From JAHECQ01 sp047638695 (GTDB taxonomy: Bacteria; Actinomycetota; Acidimicrobiia; Acidimicrobiales; SZUA-35), in assembly GCA_047638695.1 (NCBI GenBank), contig JBLINY010000123.1, forward strand, positions 1 through 12,756: 12,756 nucleotides of DNA, read 5' to 3'. Below the pieces are notes generated by a model. The model ran no database searches. It worked only from the letters and a program-made list of their open reading frames with translations, and was not told the DNA's origin. Below, piece after piece: positions 1 to 6,340 of the stretch. Numbering within the stretch: position 1 is the stretch's first letter; every line of letters begins with the position of its first letter. A program made the translations under genes and the position numbers.

Positions 1-135
1 TGTCCGAGCCAACACTGTCCGAGCCAACACTGTCCGAGCCAACACTGTCCGAGCCAACACTGTCCGAGCCAACACTGTCCGAGCCAACACTGTCCGAGCC
101 AACACCGTCTGTGCCAGCACTGTCCGAGCCAACAC
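1..135. repeat. 15-bp tandem repeat array (minisatellite) running into the response regulator
   Basis: The unit TGTCCGAGCCAACAC repeats perfectly seven times from base 1 to 105. One diverged copy (106-120, four substitutions) and one perfect copy (121-135) follow, and the next bases (TGTCTGT) start a further partial unit. The array reaches the window edge, so the copy number is unknown. The period is a multiple of three and no stop occurs in any forward frame. In the regulator's frame it reads as the pentapeptide SEPTL, so copy-number change would lengthen or shorten the protein without breaking it. It may be a translated N-terminal extension or an untranslated minisatellite. Confidence 0.97.
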
Positions 136-758
136 TGTCTGTCATCGTCATCGAGGATCAAGCCATGATTCGAGAGGCACTTGTTAGCTCCCTCGAAGCT
201 GCATCACTGCAGGTGACGGCCTCGGCAGAAACGGTGAGAGAGGGCGCGTTAGCTATTGAGAAGTTCGCGCCCGACGTCATTGTCACCGACTACCACCTTC
301 CGGACGGGGTTGGCACCCAACTCGCCAGCATGGTCCGAGAGTTAGGTCTGCCGAGTCGCGTGCTGTTGCTGTCGGGTCGAGGTCGGCCATCCATCGTCGA
401 CGAGGCTGTCTCGTCCGGATGCCATGGTTTCGTCAGTAGGAGCCAACCGATGCGAGACCTGGTCGAGGCAATTCAGGCAGTCGGCCTCGGGGCGTCAGTG
501 TTTCCCGACGGGTTCCTCCAACAACTGGCAAAGGGCGACAAAACTGCGATCGGAGCAACACTGACCGACCGAGAGCGCGAGACCCTCAATCTCATTGCCT
601 CCGCTAGGACGGCCGAGCAGATCGCGACCGACATGCGAGTATCGATTCACACTGTGCGAAATCACATCCGCTCGGTGCTGGTGAAGCTCCATGCCAGTTC
701 GCAGCTCGAGGCGGTCATCATCGCGGCACGATCCGAGCTGATCGATATTCTGGCTTGA
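111..758 (+). CDS. NarL/FixJ-family response regulator (REC + LuxR-type HTH)
   Basis: Cytoplasmic DNA-binding response regulator of 215 aa from this GTG. The receiver domain spans about residues 9-125, with the acidic pair E15-D16, phospho-acceptor D60 (VTDYHLPDG) and S88 as the switch Ser/Thr. The conserved switch lysine is replaced: the motif reads GFVSRS, with R110 where Lys is usual. The C-terminal LuxR-type helix-turn-helix covers about 151-207 (LTDRERETLNLI...TVRNHIRSVLVKL). The start is uncertain. The GTG at 111 arises by one substitution (GAG to GTG) in a diverged repeat copy and has no Shine-Dalgarno sequence, while the frame stays open upstream through all SEPTL repeats to the window edge, so translation may begin outside the window. 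The next gene, a sensor kinase, could start at TTG 755 with a 4-bp overlap, so the two are probably a cognate pair. Targets cannot be told from sequence. Confidence 0.93.
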   Translation: MPALSEPTLSVIVIEDQAMIREALVSSLEAASLQVTASAETVREGALAIEKFAPDVIVTDYHLPDGVGTQLASMVRELGLPSRVLLLSGRGRPSIVDEAVSSGCHGFVSRSQPMRDLVEAIQAVGLGASVFPDGFLQQLAKGDKTAIGATLTDRERETLNLIASARTAEQIATDMRVSIHTVRNHIRSVLVKLHASSQLEAVIIAARSELIDILA

Positions 759-841
759 CGTCAACGGCACCAGTGCTGCCGGCAGATCGACAAGCTCTCC
801 CTGCGGGCGGGATAATCGTGCGAAACGAAAGGGATAACATC

Positions 842-1687
842 GTGAGCAACGCGGTCGCTGGTCCTAAAACAACCCGACGGGATCTGCTCGAACTCGTCGC
901 CGGGTACGTGGAGGAGTCCGTCCTCGTCACTTCCGCCGACTTGGATGCCCCCGGCCCCGAGATCCTGTATGTCAACACGTCCTTCACGAAGATGACGGGC
1001 TACGCCGCCTCGGAGCTGATCGGCAAGTCGCCCCGCCTTATGCAGGGGCCGATGACCGACCGGCGAATTTTGGACCGGTTGAAAGCCACGGTGGCCGAAG
1101 GCGGCGACTTCATTTCCCGAGCCATCAACTATCGACGAGATGGATCTCAGTTCGAGCTGGAATGGATCATTACTCATTTACGTGACCAGGACGGAAAGAC
1201 CACACATCTGGTCGCAGTCCAACGCGATATCACCGGTATCCAACGGGCAGCTGCCGCCTTGGCTGAGGTCGACGATGAGCTGCGCGTTCTCGGAGCCCGC
1301 CTTGTCACCGCCTTCGAAGACCTCGAGCAGGCTGAACGCTTGGCCGCCCACGCCCAACGAATGAACTCGCTCGGCCGCATGGCTCGAGGAATCGGTCATG
1401 ATCTGGAAAATTCGCTTGCACCGATGGCCTGGATCCTGGAGGAGCTCGAAGCCGAACCAAGCTTGCAGCCCGGTGCCGTGGGCCGACTGGAGCAGATACG
1501 AACGAACCTTGATCACGCCATCAGCCTGAACCAGCGTCTGCTGGATTTCGCTGGCGGCAAGGACGAGACGCCGCGAAGTTCGATGGTTGTCGACAACGCC
1601 ATCGAAGAGGCCATCGACCTCACTCGCTCACACGGTCGGCATCGGGGTCTCCGGTCACGGTCGACCGTACCTATGAGCCGGGCTTGA
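842..1687 (+). pseudogene. Soluble PAS histidine kinase, N-terminal part (PAS + dimerisation/H-box), frameshifted
   Basis: First part of a membrane-free sensor kinase, the likely partner of the upstream regulator. From the GTG at 842, a PAS/PAC domain spans about residues 23-131. It has LOV-like spacing (ILYVNTSFTKMTGY, MQGPMTD, INYRRDG, VAVQRDITG), but the LOV cysteine position is proline (GKSPRLMQG, P64), so a flavin-cysteine photocycle is unlikely. A short coiled linker leads to the H-box GIGHDLEN with phospho-acceptor H186. Start choice: GTG 842 has AAAGGGA seven bases upstream; GTG 818 (behind GGGCGGGA) and TTG 755 (overlapping the regulator stop) are alternatives in the same frame. The reading frame ends in nonsense (HRGLRSRSTVPMSRA) before any ATPase domain. 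The missing ATPase domain continues in the -1 frame, fixed by one extra G in the GGGG run at 1644-1647. It is either a decayed gene or an indel error in the assembly. Confidence 0.85.
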
Positions 1688-2022
1688 AGATCGCCGCCAA
1701 TCCTGTCGAGTTTCGGCAAATTCTCGTCAATCTGATGTTGAACGCGATCGAGGCCATGCCCGGAGGCGGCACGATGACACTAGGAACCGAACGACGGGGC
1801 GACCAGGCGCTGATCACGCTGAGCGACAGCGGCGCCGGTATGGATGCATCTCAGCTCGACCATTGTTTCGAGCCCTTCTTCTCGACCAAGGAAACCGGCA
1901 CCGGGCTTGACTTGAGCATTTGCCACGGCTTGGTTACCCGCCACGGCGGAACCATCGACGTCCTCAGCGAGCCGGGGGCCGGAACTAGCTTTCTCGTGCG
2001 CCTACCACTCAGTGCTGATTGA
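1645..2022 (+). pseudogene. Soluble PAS histidine kinase, C-terminal part (HATPase_c), frameshifted
   Basis: ATP-binding half of the same kinase, in the -1 frame relative to the first part. Continuous kinase-like sequence starts at about 1645 (GSPVTVDRTYEPGL) and runs through the N-box (NLMLNAIEAMP), the G1 box (DSGAGMD), the F-box (CFEPFFSTKE) and the G2 box. The G2 box reads GTGLDLS where GTGLGLS is usual, an Asp replacing a Gly in the ATP lid. The first possible start in this frame near the break is TTG 1684, which overlaps the upstream stop by 4 bp. That could let the half be made separately, but about 13 kinase residues lie before it, which argues for a frameshift instead. The protein ends within the first copy of the downstream 15-bp repeat. 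Confidence 0.85.
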
Positions 2023-2076
2023 GAGCTTGCCGATTGAGAGCTTGCCGATCAAATGCTTGTCGACTGAGAAGCTAAG
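2017..2076. repeat. Degenerate 15-bp tandem repeat (four copies) over the kinase stop codon
   Basis: GATTGAGAGCTTGCC occurs twice exactly (2017-2031, 2032-2046), followed by diverged copies at 2047-2061 and 2062-2076. The kinase TGA (2020-2022) lies in the first copy, and the array ends exactly where the tRNA gene begins. The copies do not form a hairpin, so this is not an obvious terminator. Confidence 0.85.
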
Positions 2077-2151
2077 TACCCCCGACAGGAATCGAACCTG
2101 CGACCGTTCGGGTAGAAACCGAATGCTCTAATCCAGCTGAGCTACAGGGGC
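2077..2151 (-). tRNA. tRNA-Arg (anticodon TCT)
   Basis: The minus strand folds into a full cloverleaf. The acceptor stem is GCCCCTG with CGGGGGT (two wobbles), followed by T8-A9. The D-stem is GCTC/GAGC, and the anticodon stem is TTCGG/CCGAA around the 7-base loop TTTCTAC, giving anticodon TCT at 2114-2116. The T-stem and loop are GCAGG-TTCGAAT-CCTGT, and the discriminator is A at 2077. It reads AGA and, by wobble, AGG arginine codons. The 3' CCA is not encoded, so it must be added after transcription. Confidence 0.97.
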
Positions 2152-2211
2152 GCGCAGCCAGTATACGGCTCGCCTCACCAGCCGAATGCCGGACCGCGGG
2201 GGATGTGTTGG

Positions 2212-2988
2212 CTAGTTGGTACCGAGGTCGCTGGAATAGCGAGTGACGTCGCCGATTGCGCAAGACAGTGCGCCTTCGATGCCGGCCTCGAAACTGATGA
2301 TGTCCAAGAGCGCATCGTCACCGTTCTCGACACTGTCGATGTCGCCAATGCCGTCTTTGAGACGACGTCCGGTCTCGTCGGTGAACGTGACGGTGACGGT
2401 GTAGTCCGAGCGCCCGCCGGAGCGGTTGGCAATACGAACGGTTGCGAACGGGTTGCCTTCATCGATGCGGCAGCTGCCCTCGTCAATCGACACCTCGCCG
2501 CGAGCTTCGATCTGATTGGTCTCGAACTGCTCGACGCTCTCTTCGAACTCGCCGAATGCGTCTTCGGCAGTGTTCACGAAGCTCCGCACCGCAAGCATGC
2601 AACCACCGACCACGAAGACGAAGAGACCGAGAATGGTGAGGAGGATCACCATGCCGGAACTGATGCGTTTCTTCTCCGGTGGCCCGGCTGCCGGCCCGGG
2701 GCCAGCTACCGGCGGACCGGACTGTGGGCCGGGCTGCGGCATGGGCTGCGGACCAGCTTGCGGGCCGCCGCTTGGCTGAGGCGCCGCTGTAAACGACTGC
2801 GGTGCAGAAGGAAGCGGAGCTGGAGCAGGCGGTGTTACTGGTGGTGGTGTTGCTGGTTGTGGTGTCGCTGGTGGAGGCGTCACGGCGTCTTGAGGCGGCC
2901 AATACCGGCCGTCGCTAAGGAGCTGCCAGCCAGCGGGTGCTGGCAGTGGATACTCGTTCCCATCCCACGCGGTGTAGTGGTCGCTCAT
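2212..2988 (-). CDS. Pro-rich single-pass membrane protein with extracytoplasmic beta-rich domain
   Basis: Unnamed membrane protein of 258 aa. The start ATG at 2988 is chosen because a strong Shine-Dalgarno (GGAGGG) lies about 7 bases upstream; the frame is open 48 bases further but has no better site. Domains: residues 1-31 contain PAGW..LSDGRYWPP, a short Trp/Tyr motif resembling those at the front of many actinobacterial membrane proteins (DUF2510-like). Residues 32-104 are low-complexity Pro/Ala/Gln/Gly. KKR at 106-108 precedes a membrane segment at about 112-134, suggesting an inside N-terminus. The outer part is an acidic segment (140-170) and then a compact domain (about 171-252) with C173 and C243, possibly disulfide-bonded, and strands such as YTVTVTFTDETG that recall FxLYD/DUF4352-type domains. 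Function unknown. It is divergent from the Rpf-type gene, which suggests an envelope role. A hairpin (CGCCG stem, 3012-3028) lies in its leader. Confidence 0.85.
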   Translation of the reverse strand: MSDHYTAWDGNEYPLPAPAGWQLLSDGRYWPPQDAVTPPPATPQPATPPPVTPPAPAPLPSAPQSFTAAPQPSGGPQAGPQPMPQPGPQSGPPVAGPGPAAGPPEKKRISSGMVILLTILGLFVFVVGGCMLAVRSFVNTAEDAFGEFEESVEQFETNQIEARGEVSIDEGSCRIDEGNPFATVRIANRSGGRSDYTVTVTFTDETGRRLKDGIGDIDSVENGDDALLDIISFEAGIEGALSCAIGDVTRYSSDLGTN

Positions 2989-3075
2989 CTCATATCCCTC
3001 CAAGGCGGCCGTCGCCGAAGAACGGCGAGGTCGCAAAACTGTAGATCAGCCTTACTGCGACCTTCGTCACTTCGG

Positions 3076-3102
3076 TTGAAATCTCAAGCCAAACTCGATA
3101 AT
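3076..3102 (+). promoter_or_regulatory. Candidate promoter for the Rpf-type gene
   Basis: TTGAAA (3076-3081) and GATAAT (3097-3102) resemble -35 and -10 hexamers. The spacer is short at 15 bases; reading the -35 as GGTTGA two bases earlier gives 17. It would produce a leader of roughly 300 bases before the ATG at 3411. Confidence 0.4.
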
Positions 3103-3164
3103 GAGCGCGCTCCGTGGGTAAATAAACACCCAATGTGAAAATGGGTTTGGTAACGCGTTTGTCT

Positions 3165-3340
3165 CCGCTTAGGGTCTCCACCGACGGAAGGCTTTCCTGG
3201 GGGCCAACAACCCGGGCGCGACGTGCACCAAGCTAGGCGGGAACCTCGGCATGGGCACGGAGAAGTACCTCGCGGAAACGCCACCCTCTCGGAAGCTCTA
3301 CCCCTGCTTCGGTTCGCGTGCGTCTCCGCTGCTTCTCCGT
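3165..3340 (+). promoter_or_regulatory. Candidate structured RNA leader upstream of the DUF4214-Rpf gene
   Basis: This gene-free stretch folds by eye into two domains. Domain 1 is a three-way junction. P1 pairs 3165-3172 with 3233-3240 (8 bp). P2 pairs 3173-3179 with 3199-3205 (7 bp) and carries an inner hairpin (3186-3189/3194-3197). P3 pairs 3214-3219 with 3223-3229 (one bulged A). The junction linkers are AACAACCC and AAG. Domain 2 is closed by 3257-3265 with 3332-3340 (9 perfect bp) and holds a GAAA-tetraloop hairpin (3272-3281) and a 5-bp hairpin (3292-3296/3306-3310). Known context: many actinobacterial Rpf and other wall-hydrolase genes are controlled by c-di-AMP (ydaO-type) riboswitches. 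The hallmark ydaO segments GGUGAAUC and GCUAACC are not present, so this is not a recognisable member. No T-rich terminator was seen, so control of translation would be more likely. Confidence 0.4.
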
Positions 3341-3410
3341 ACCTTCAGCCGCGCGTCCTCGCCTGGCCGCCGCTCACGTCGTGGTCCAAGTCGTACTGAG
3401 GTGAAACGCA

Positions 3411-4214
3411 ATGAAACGATTGATTCTGAAGTCACACGTTCGGAAGAGAACCTCGGCCCTGGTGGCCGTCTTTCTTCTGGTTGCTGGCTCCCTGTTCTTC
3501 GGAGGCCTCGGCCAAGCCGGAGCAAACTCCGAGGCAACCGCTTCGCAGACCGCTCGAGGTTTCGACGATCAGATCTCGCGCCTGTACCGAGCAACGCTGG
3601 GGCGTGATGCCGACCCCGATGGCCACAATTACTGGTCGAACCGGCTTCTTCAAGGCGATTCGATCGAACAGATTGCAGCTGAAATGTTGCGGAGCGACGA
3701 AGGCGCCCGCCAGAGCAGCGGCGACATCATCCTCGATGCCTATCGCTGGGCCCTTGGCCGCGAGCCCGACGCCGGTGGCTACGCCTTCTGGACCTCGATG
3801 GGTCACGTTCAGGCGGTTATCGCCATCTCCGACTCGCCAGAACACCGCCGCATCACCGACACCGGGCCCCCTCCTCCAGCGATCGATGATCTGCCCCAGA
3901 TCGATGTCGTCCCGAGCGATCCGAATCACCCGGGATGGGTCGATGCTGGTAACGGCGTCTGGGTGCCACCGATCCTGCTCGAGATCCGTCGCTGCGAGTC
4001 AGGCGGCGACTACAAGGCAGCCAACACCTACAGCACCGCCCGCGGCGGTTATCAGTTCTTGCGGTCGAGCTGGGCTGCCTACGGCCACAACGTGCGCTAC
4101 GGAGTCAACGAAGCCCACCTGGCCACCCCGGCCCAGCAAGATGAGGCCGCCGTCCTCACTTGGGAACGCGACGGCACCCGGCCGTGGCTTGCCAGTCGTT
4201 ATTGTTGGGGCTGA
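3411..4214 (+). CDS. Secreted DUF4214 - Rpf-type (resuscitation-promoting factor-like) muralytic protein
   Basis: Exported cell-wall protein of 267 aa. The ATG is supported by GAGGTG seven bases upstream. The signal peptide spans about residues 1-39: basic start (KRLILKSHVRKR), hydrophobic core, cleavage near GANS. Residues 52-148 contain two DUF4214-like repeats (LYRATLGRDADPDGHNYW and AYRWALGREPDAGGYAFW). A Pro-rich linker (152-187) follows. The C-terminal transglycosylase-like domain (about 188-267) has the Rpf signature RRCESGGDY with predicted catalytic Glu196, then GGYQFLRSSWAAYG and the ending PWLASRYCWG. C195 and C265 match the usual disulfide. Family members cleave peptidoglycan glycan strands in growth and dormancy exit. 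The DUF4214 repeats probably position the enzyme at the surface; that is inference. The gene sits behind a long, structure-forming leader. Confidence 0.92.
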   Translation: MKRLILKSHVRKRTSALVAVFLLVAGSLFFGGLGQAGANSEATASQTARGFDDQISRLYRATLGRDADPDGHNYWSNRLLQGDSIEQIAAEMLRSDEGARQSSGDIILDAYRWALGREPDAGGYAFWTSMGHVQAVIAISDSPEHRRITDTGPPPPAIDDLPQIDVVPSDPNHPGWVDAGNGVWVPPILLEIRRCESGGDYKAANTYSTARGGYQFLRSSWAAYGHNVRYGVNEAHLATPAQQDEAAVLTWERDGTRPWLASRYCWG

Positions 4215-4289
4215 GCTCACTCACTGATCCGCTCACCCAGTCACTCACTCAGGCCTCGCCTCGATTGGCCTCGCCTCTCGAGAGTGAGC
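4215..4289 (+). other. Inverted and direct repeat-rich intergenic stretch
   Basis: GCTCACTC (4215-4222) and GAGTGAGC (4282-4289) are perfect inverted repeats 59 bases apart. Between them TCACTCACTC-like direct repeats and two copies of GGCCTCGCCTC occur. It starts right after the Rpf-type gene stop and could end transcription or bind a protein, but there is no T-run and no compact hairpin. Confidence 0.3.
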
Positions 4290-4305
4290 CTGTAACACTG
4301 CCGCT

Positions 4306-5664
4306 ATGGCAGACGAACTCACGAGTCAGACGGTCGAACTGATCCAGGCGCTCATCCAGAACGCCTGCGTTAACAACGGACGGCCCGAGTCGGGACAAGA
4401 GGTTCGCAACGTCGACGTGCTCGAGAACTTTCTCGGCGGTGTCGGACTCGACTTCGAACGCTTCGAGCCGACGCCGGGTCGAGTTTCGCTGGTCACCCGC
4501 ATCGAGGGCACCGACCCCAGTGCCCCCAAGTTGTGTCTGATGGGCCATACCGATGTGGTGCCGGTGAACGCCGACGGGTGGTCACGAGACCCGTTCGGTG
4601 GCGAAGTGGTGAAGGCGGCGGACGGAACCGAAGAAGTGTGGGGCCGCGGCGCGGTTGACATGCTCAACATCACCTCGTCGATGGCGGTGGCCTTCCGGCA
4701 GTTGGCGGCCTCAAACTTCCGGCCCAAGGGTGATGTCATCTATTTCGCTGTTGCCGATGAAGAGTCGGGCAGTGCCCACGGCGCCCGTTGGATGGCCGAC
4801 AACCACCCCGAATCCATCCGAGCCGACTATGTACTCACTGAGAACGGTGGCCTTCATTCCGGCGGTGCCGATCGCCCCACCATTGGGGTGACGGTGGGGG
4901 AGAAGGGTGTCGCCTGGCGCAAGCTGCGCATCCGGGGCGTGCCGGGCCATGGATCGATGCCGTTCCGCAAAGACAATGCGCTCGTGCAGGCGGCCGCCGT
5001 CATCCAGCGCATCGCCGAGTACAGCCCGCCGCCTCGCTTTCACGAGCTGTGGCGCACCCAAGTCGAGGCGATGGGGCTGCCGGAAGAGCACAAGGCGGTT
5101 CTGCTGGACGAGTCCAAGATTGACGAAACCCTGCAGGTGATGCCGAACGTGGGTGCCGCCTCGCACCTGTATTCGTGCGTGCACACCACATTTTCGGCCA
5201 ACGTGCTCGACCTCGGCCCCGAGTCCAAGACCAATGTGATTCCGGACAACGTCGAACTCAACGTCGACATACGCACGCTGCCGGGCGAGACGCCGGCCGA
5301 CGTCGAGGCTCACCTCAACGAGGCGCTGGGCGATCTGGCCGACAAGGTCGACGTCGAAGTCATCATGAACGACATGTCGACCATGAGTCGGCTGGATACG
5401 CCGCTATGGGACAGCCTCCAGAAGGCAGTAAACGGTCCGTTCGCTTCGGCTCAGCTGTCTCCGACCTTGTCGGTCGGGTTCACCGACTCGCGGGTCTTTC
5501 GCGACATGGGGTCAATCGCTTACGGCGCCGGGCTCATGAGCCCTCAGCTCGACGGCGGCGAGTTCGCCAAGCGGTTCCACGGCAACGACGAACGCATCGA
5601 CGTCGAGTCGCTGGCACTCAGCACGCAGCTCTGGCTCGACGTCTCTCGTGATCTGATGGGCTGA
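4306..5664 (+). CDS. M20-family zinc metallopeptidase (M20/M25/M40-type amidohydrolase)
   Basis: Cytoplasmic two-metal hydrolase of 452 aa, the usual length for the family. Predicted metal and catalytic residues are in order: H81 and D83 (LMGHTDVVPV), D118 in WGRGAVDML, the ADEES motif with E152 (general base) and E153 (metal), E179 (LTENGG) and H425 (FHGNDER). The lid/dimerisation domain contains GVPGHGSMPF with H215. Family members cleave dipeptides, acyl-amino acids or related amides; the substrate cannot be read from sequence. There is no signal peptide. The start ATG has no Shine-Dalgarno; TAACAC ends seven bases upstream, so the message may be leaderless. The 3' end is overlapped by 47 bp on the other strand by a kinase remnant, a sign that the neighbouring DNA has been rearranged. 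Confidence 0.93.
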   Translation: MADELTSQTVELIQALIQNACVNNGRPESGQEVRNVDVLENFLGGVGLDFERFEPTPGRVSLVTRIEGTDPSAPKLCLMGHTDVVPVNADGWSRDPFGGEVVKAADGTEEVWGRGAVDMLNITSSMAVAFRQLAASNFRPKGDVIYFAVADEESGSAHGARWMADNHPESIRADYVLTENGGLHSGGADRPTIGVTVGEKGVAWRKLRIRGVPGHGSMPFRKDNALVQAAAVIQRIAEYSPPPRFHELWRTQVEAMGLPEEHKAVLLDESKIDETLQVMPNVGAASHLYSCVHTTFSANVLDLGPESKTNVIPDNVELNVDIRTLPGETPADVEAHLNEALGDLADKVDVEVIMNDMSTMSRLDTPLWDSLQKAVNGPFASAQLSPTLSVGFTDSRVFRDMGSIAYGAGLMSPQLDGGEFAKRFHGNDERIDVESLALSTQLWLDVSRDLMG

Positions 5665-6292
5665 GCGCCAGCCGCAACTCGAGACGAGCACCACCAAGTG
5701 GGCTGTTCGTCACCAGCGCCTGCCCGCCATGGGTTGAAGCCACTTCACGAACAATGGCCAAACCGAGGCCTGCTCCGCCTCTGTCACGCACACGACCCTC
5801 GTCGAGGCGAGCGAAGCGATCGAAGATCTGATCTCGCTCCGCTGCTCGCACACCGGCCCCGTCATCGTCCACCCGCACGATGGCCTCCTTGCCCAGTTGA
5901 TGCACCGACAGCGACACTTCGGTCGTCGCATGGCGGTTGGCGTTGGCCAAGAGGTTCTGGATCGCTCGCGATAGCTGGTGCACTTCGCCGTACATACGCA
6001 CGGGATGAACCTCGGCGGTTGAAACCGGTAATGGCCATCCGCGACCAGCCTCGGCGCGGGCAAGATCGTCCAAGTCGACTTCCTGCCGGTTGGGCGGTCC
6101 GCCCTCGTCCATCCTGGCGAGCAACAGCAGATCATCGACCAAGTTGCTCAGACGCGTCTGTTCGGCCAGCACCGAGTTGCCGGTTGCCTCCCAATCATTG
6201 TTCTGGTCGTCCAGCGCAGCTTCAACCTCGGCCCGAATCACCGCGGCCGGCGTTCACAACTCGTGCGACACGTCCGATACGAACCGGCAATC
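5618..6292 (-). pseudogene. Histidine kinase remnant (H-box to HATPase_c), N-terminus lost, stop in H-box
   Basis: The minus strand encodes the catalytic half of an OmpR-partner-type sensor kinase. The H-box FVSDVSHEL is followed by TGA (6254-6256) and then TPAAVIRAEVEAALD. In functional kinases the residue after HEL is Arg, so one CGA-to-TGA change explains the stop. The rest is well kept: X-region (LSNLVDDLLLLARMDEG), N-box (QNLLANANRHA), G1 (VDDDGAGV), F-box (FDRFARLDEG) and G2 (GGAGLGLAIVREVASTHGG). The sensor, membrane and HAMP segments are absent, because sequence upstream of about 6292 is no longer kinase-like and soon becomes a permease remnant on the other strand. The longest uninterrupted piece starts at GTG 6241 and ends at 5618, inside the M20 gene's 3' end. 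It has no response regulator beside it. It cannot make a working kinase as written. Confidence 0.85.
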
Positions 6293-6340
6293 GGGGCGGT
6301 CGAAAATCGACCCACGGTCTCGATCGGCGAACGACGGTTC

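Noticed and set aside
1..135. CRISPR array
   Set aside because: The 15-bp units are contiguous with no spacers.
1640..1650. Programmed -1 ribosomal frameshift in the kinase
   Set aside because: CGGGGTC is not a standard slippery heptamer and no clear stimulatory structure was seen. A single-base indel is simpler.
2072..2263. Minus-strand open frame containing SSAGLEHSVSTRTVAGSIPVGGT
   Set aside because: This peptide is the well-known spurious translation of a tRNA gene; the tRNA-Arg explains it.
2203..3138. Long plus-strand open frame (311 codons)
   Set aside because: It is antisense to the membrane protein, rich in Arg/Trp/Cys with no domain, and has no ribosome-binding site. The minus-strand gene has a membrane segment and a strong Shine-Dalgarno.
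3163..3245. Canonical c-di-AMP (ydaO) riboswitch
   Set aside because: The outer helix resembles the ydaO P1 and the gene context fits, but the conserved GGUGAAUC and GCUAACC segments are missing and the enclosed length is too short.
3481..4227. Overlapping plus-strand frame in the Rpf-type gene
   Set aside because: Ser/Pro/Ala-rich shadow of the real gene in another frame, with no signal peptide or domain.
5698..6340. Plus-strand open frame leading into the permease sequence
   Set aside because: It is antisense to the kinase remnant and shows no protein-like features. Only the part after about 6341 matches a permease.
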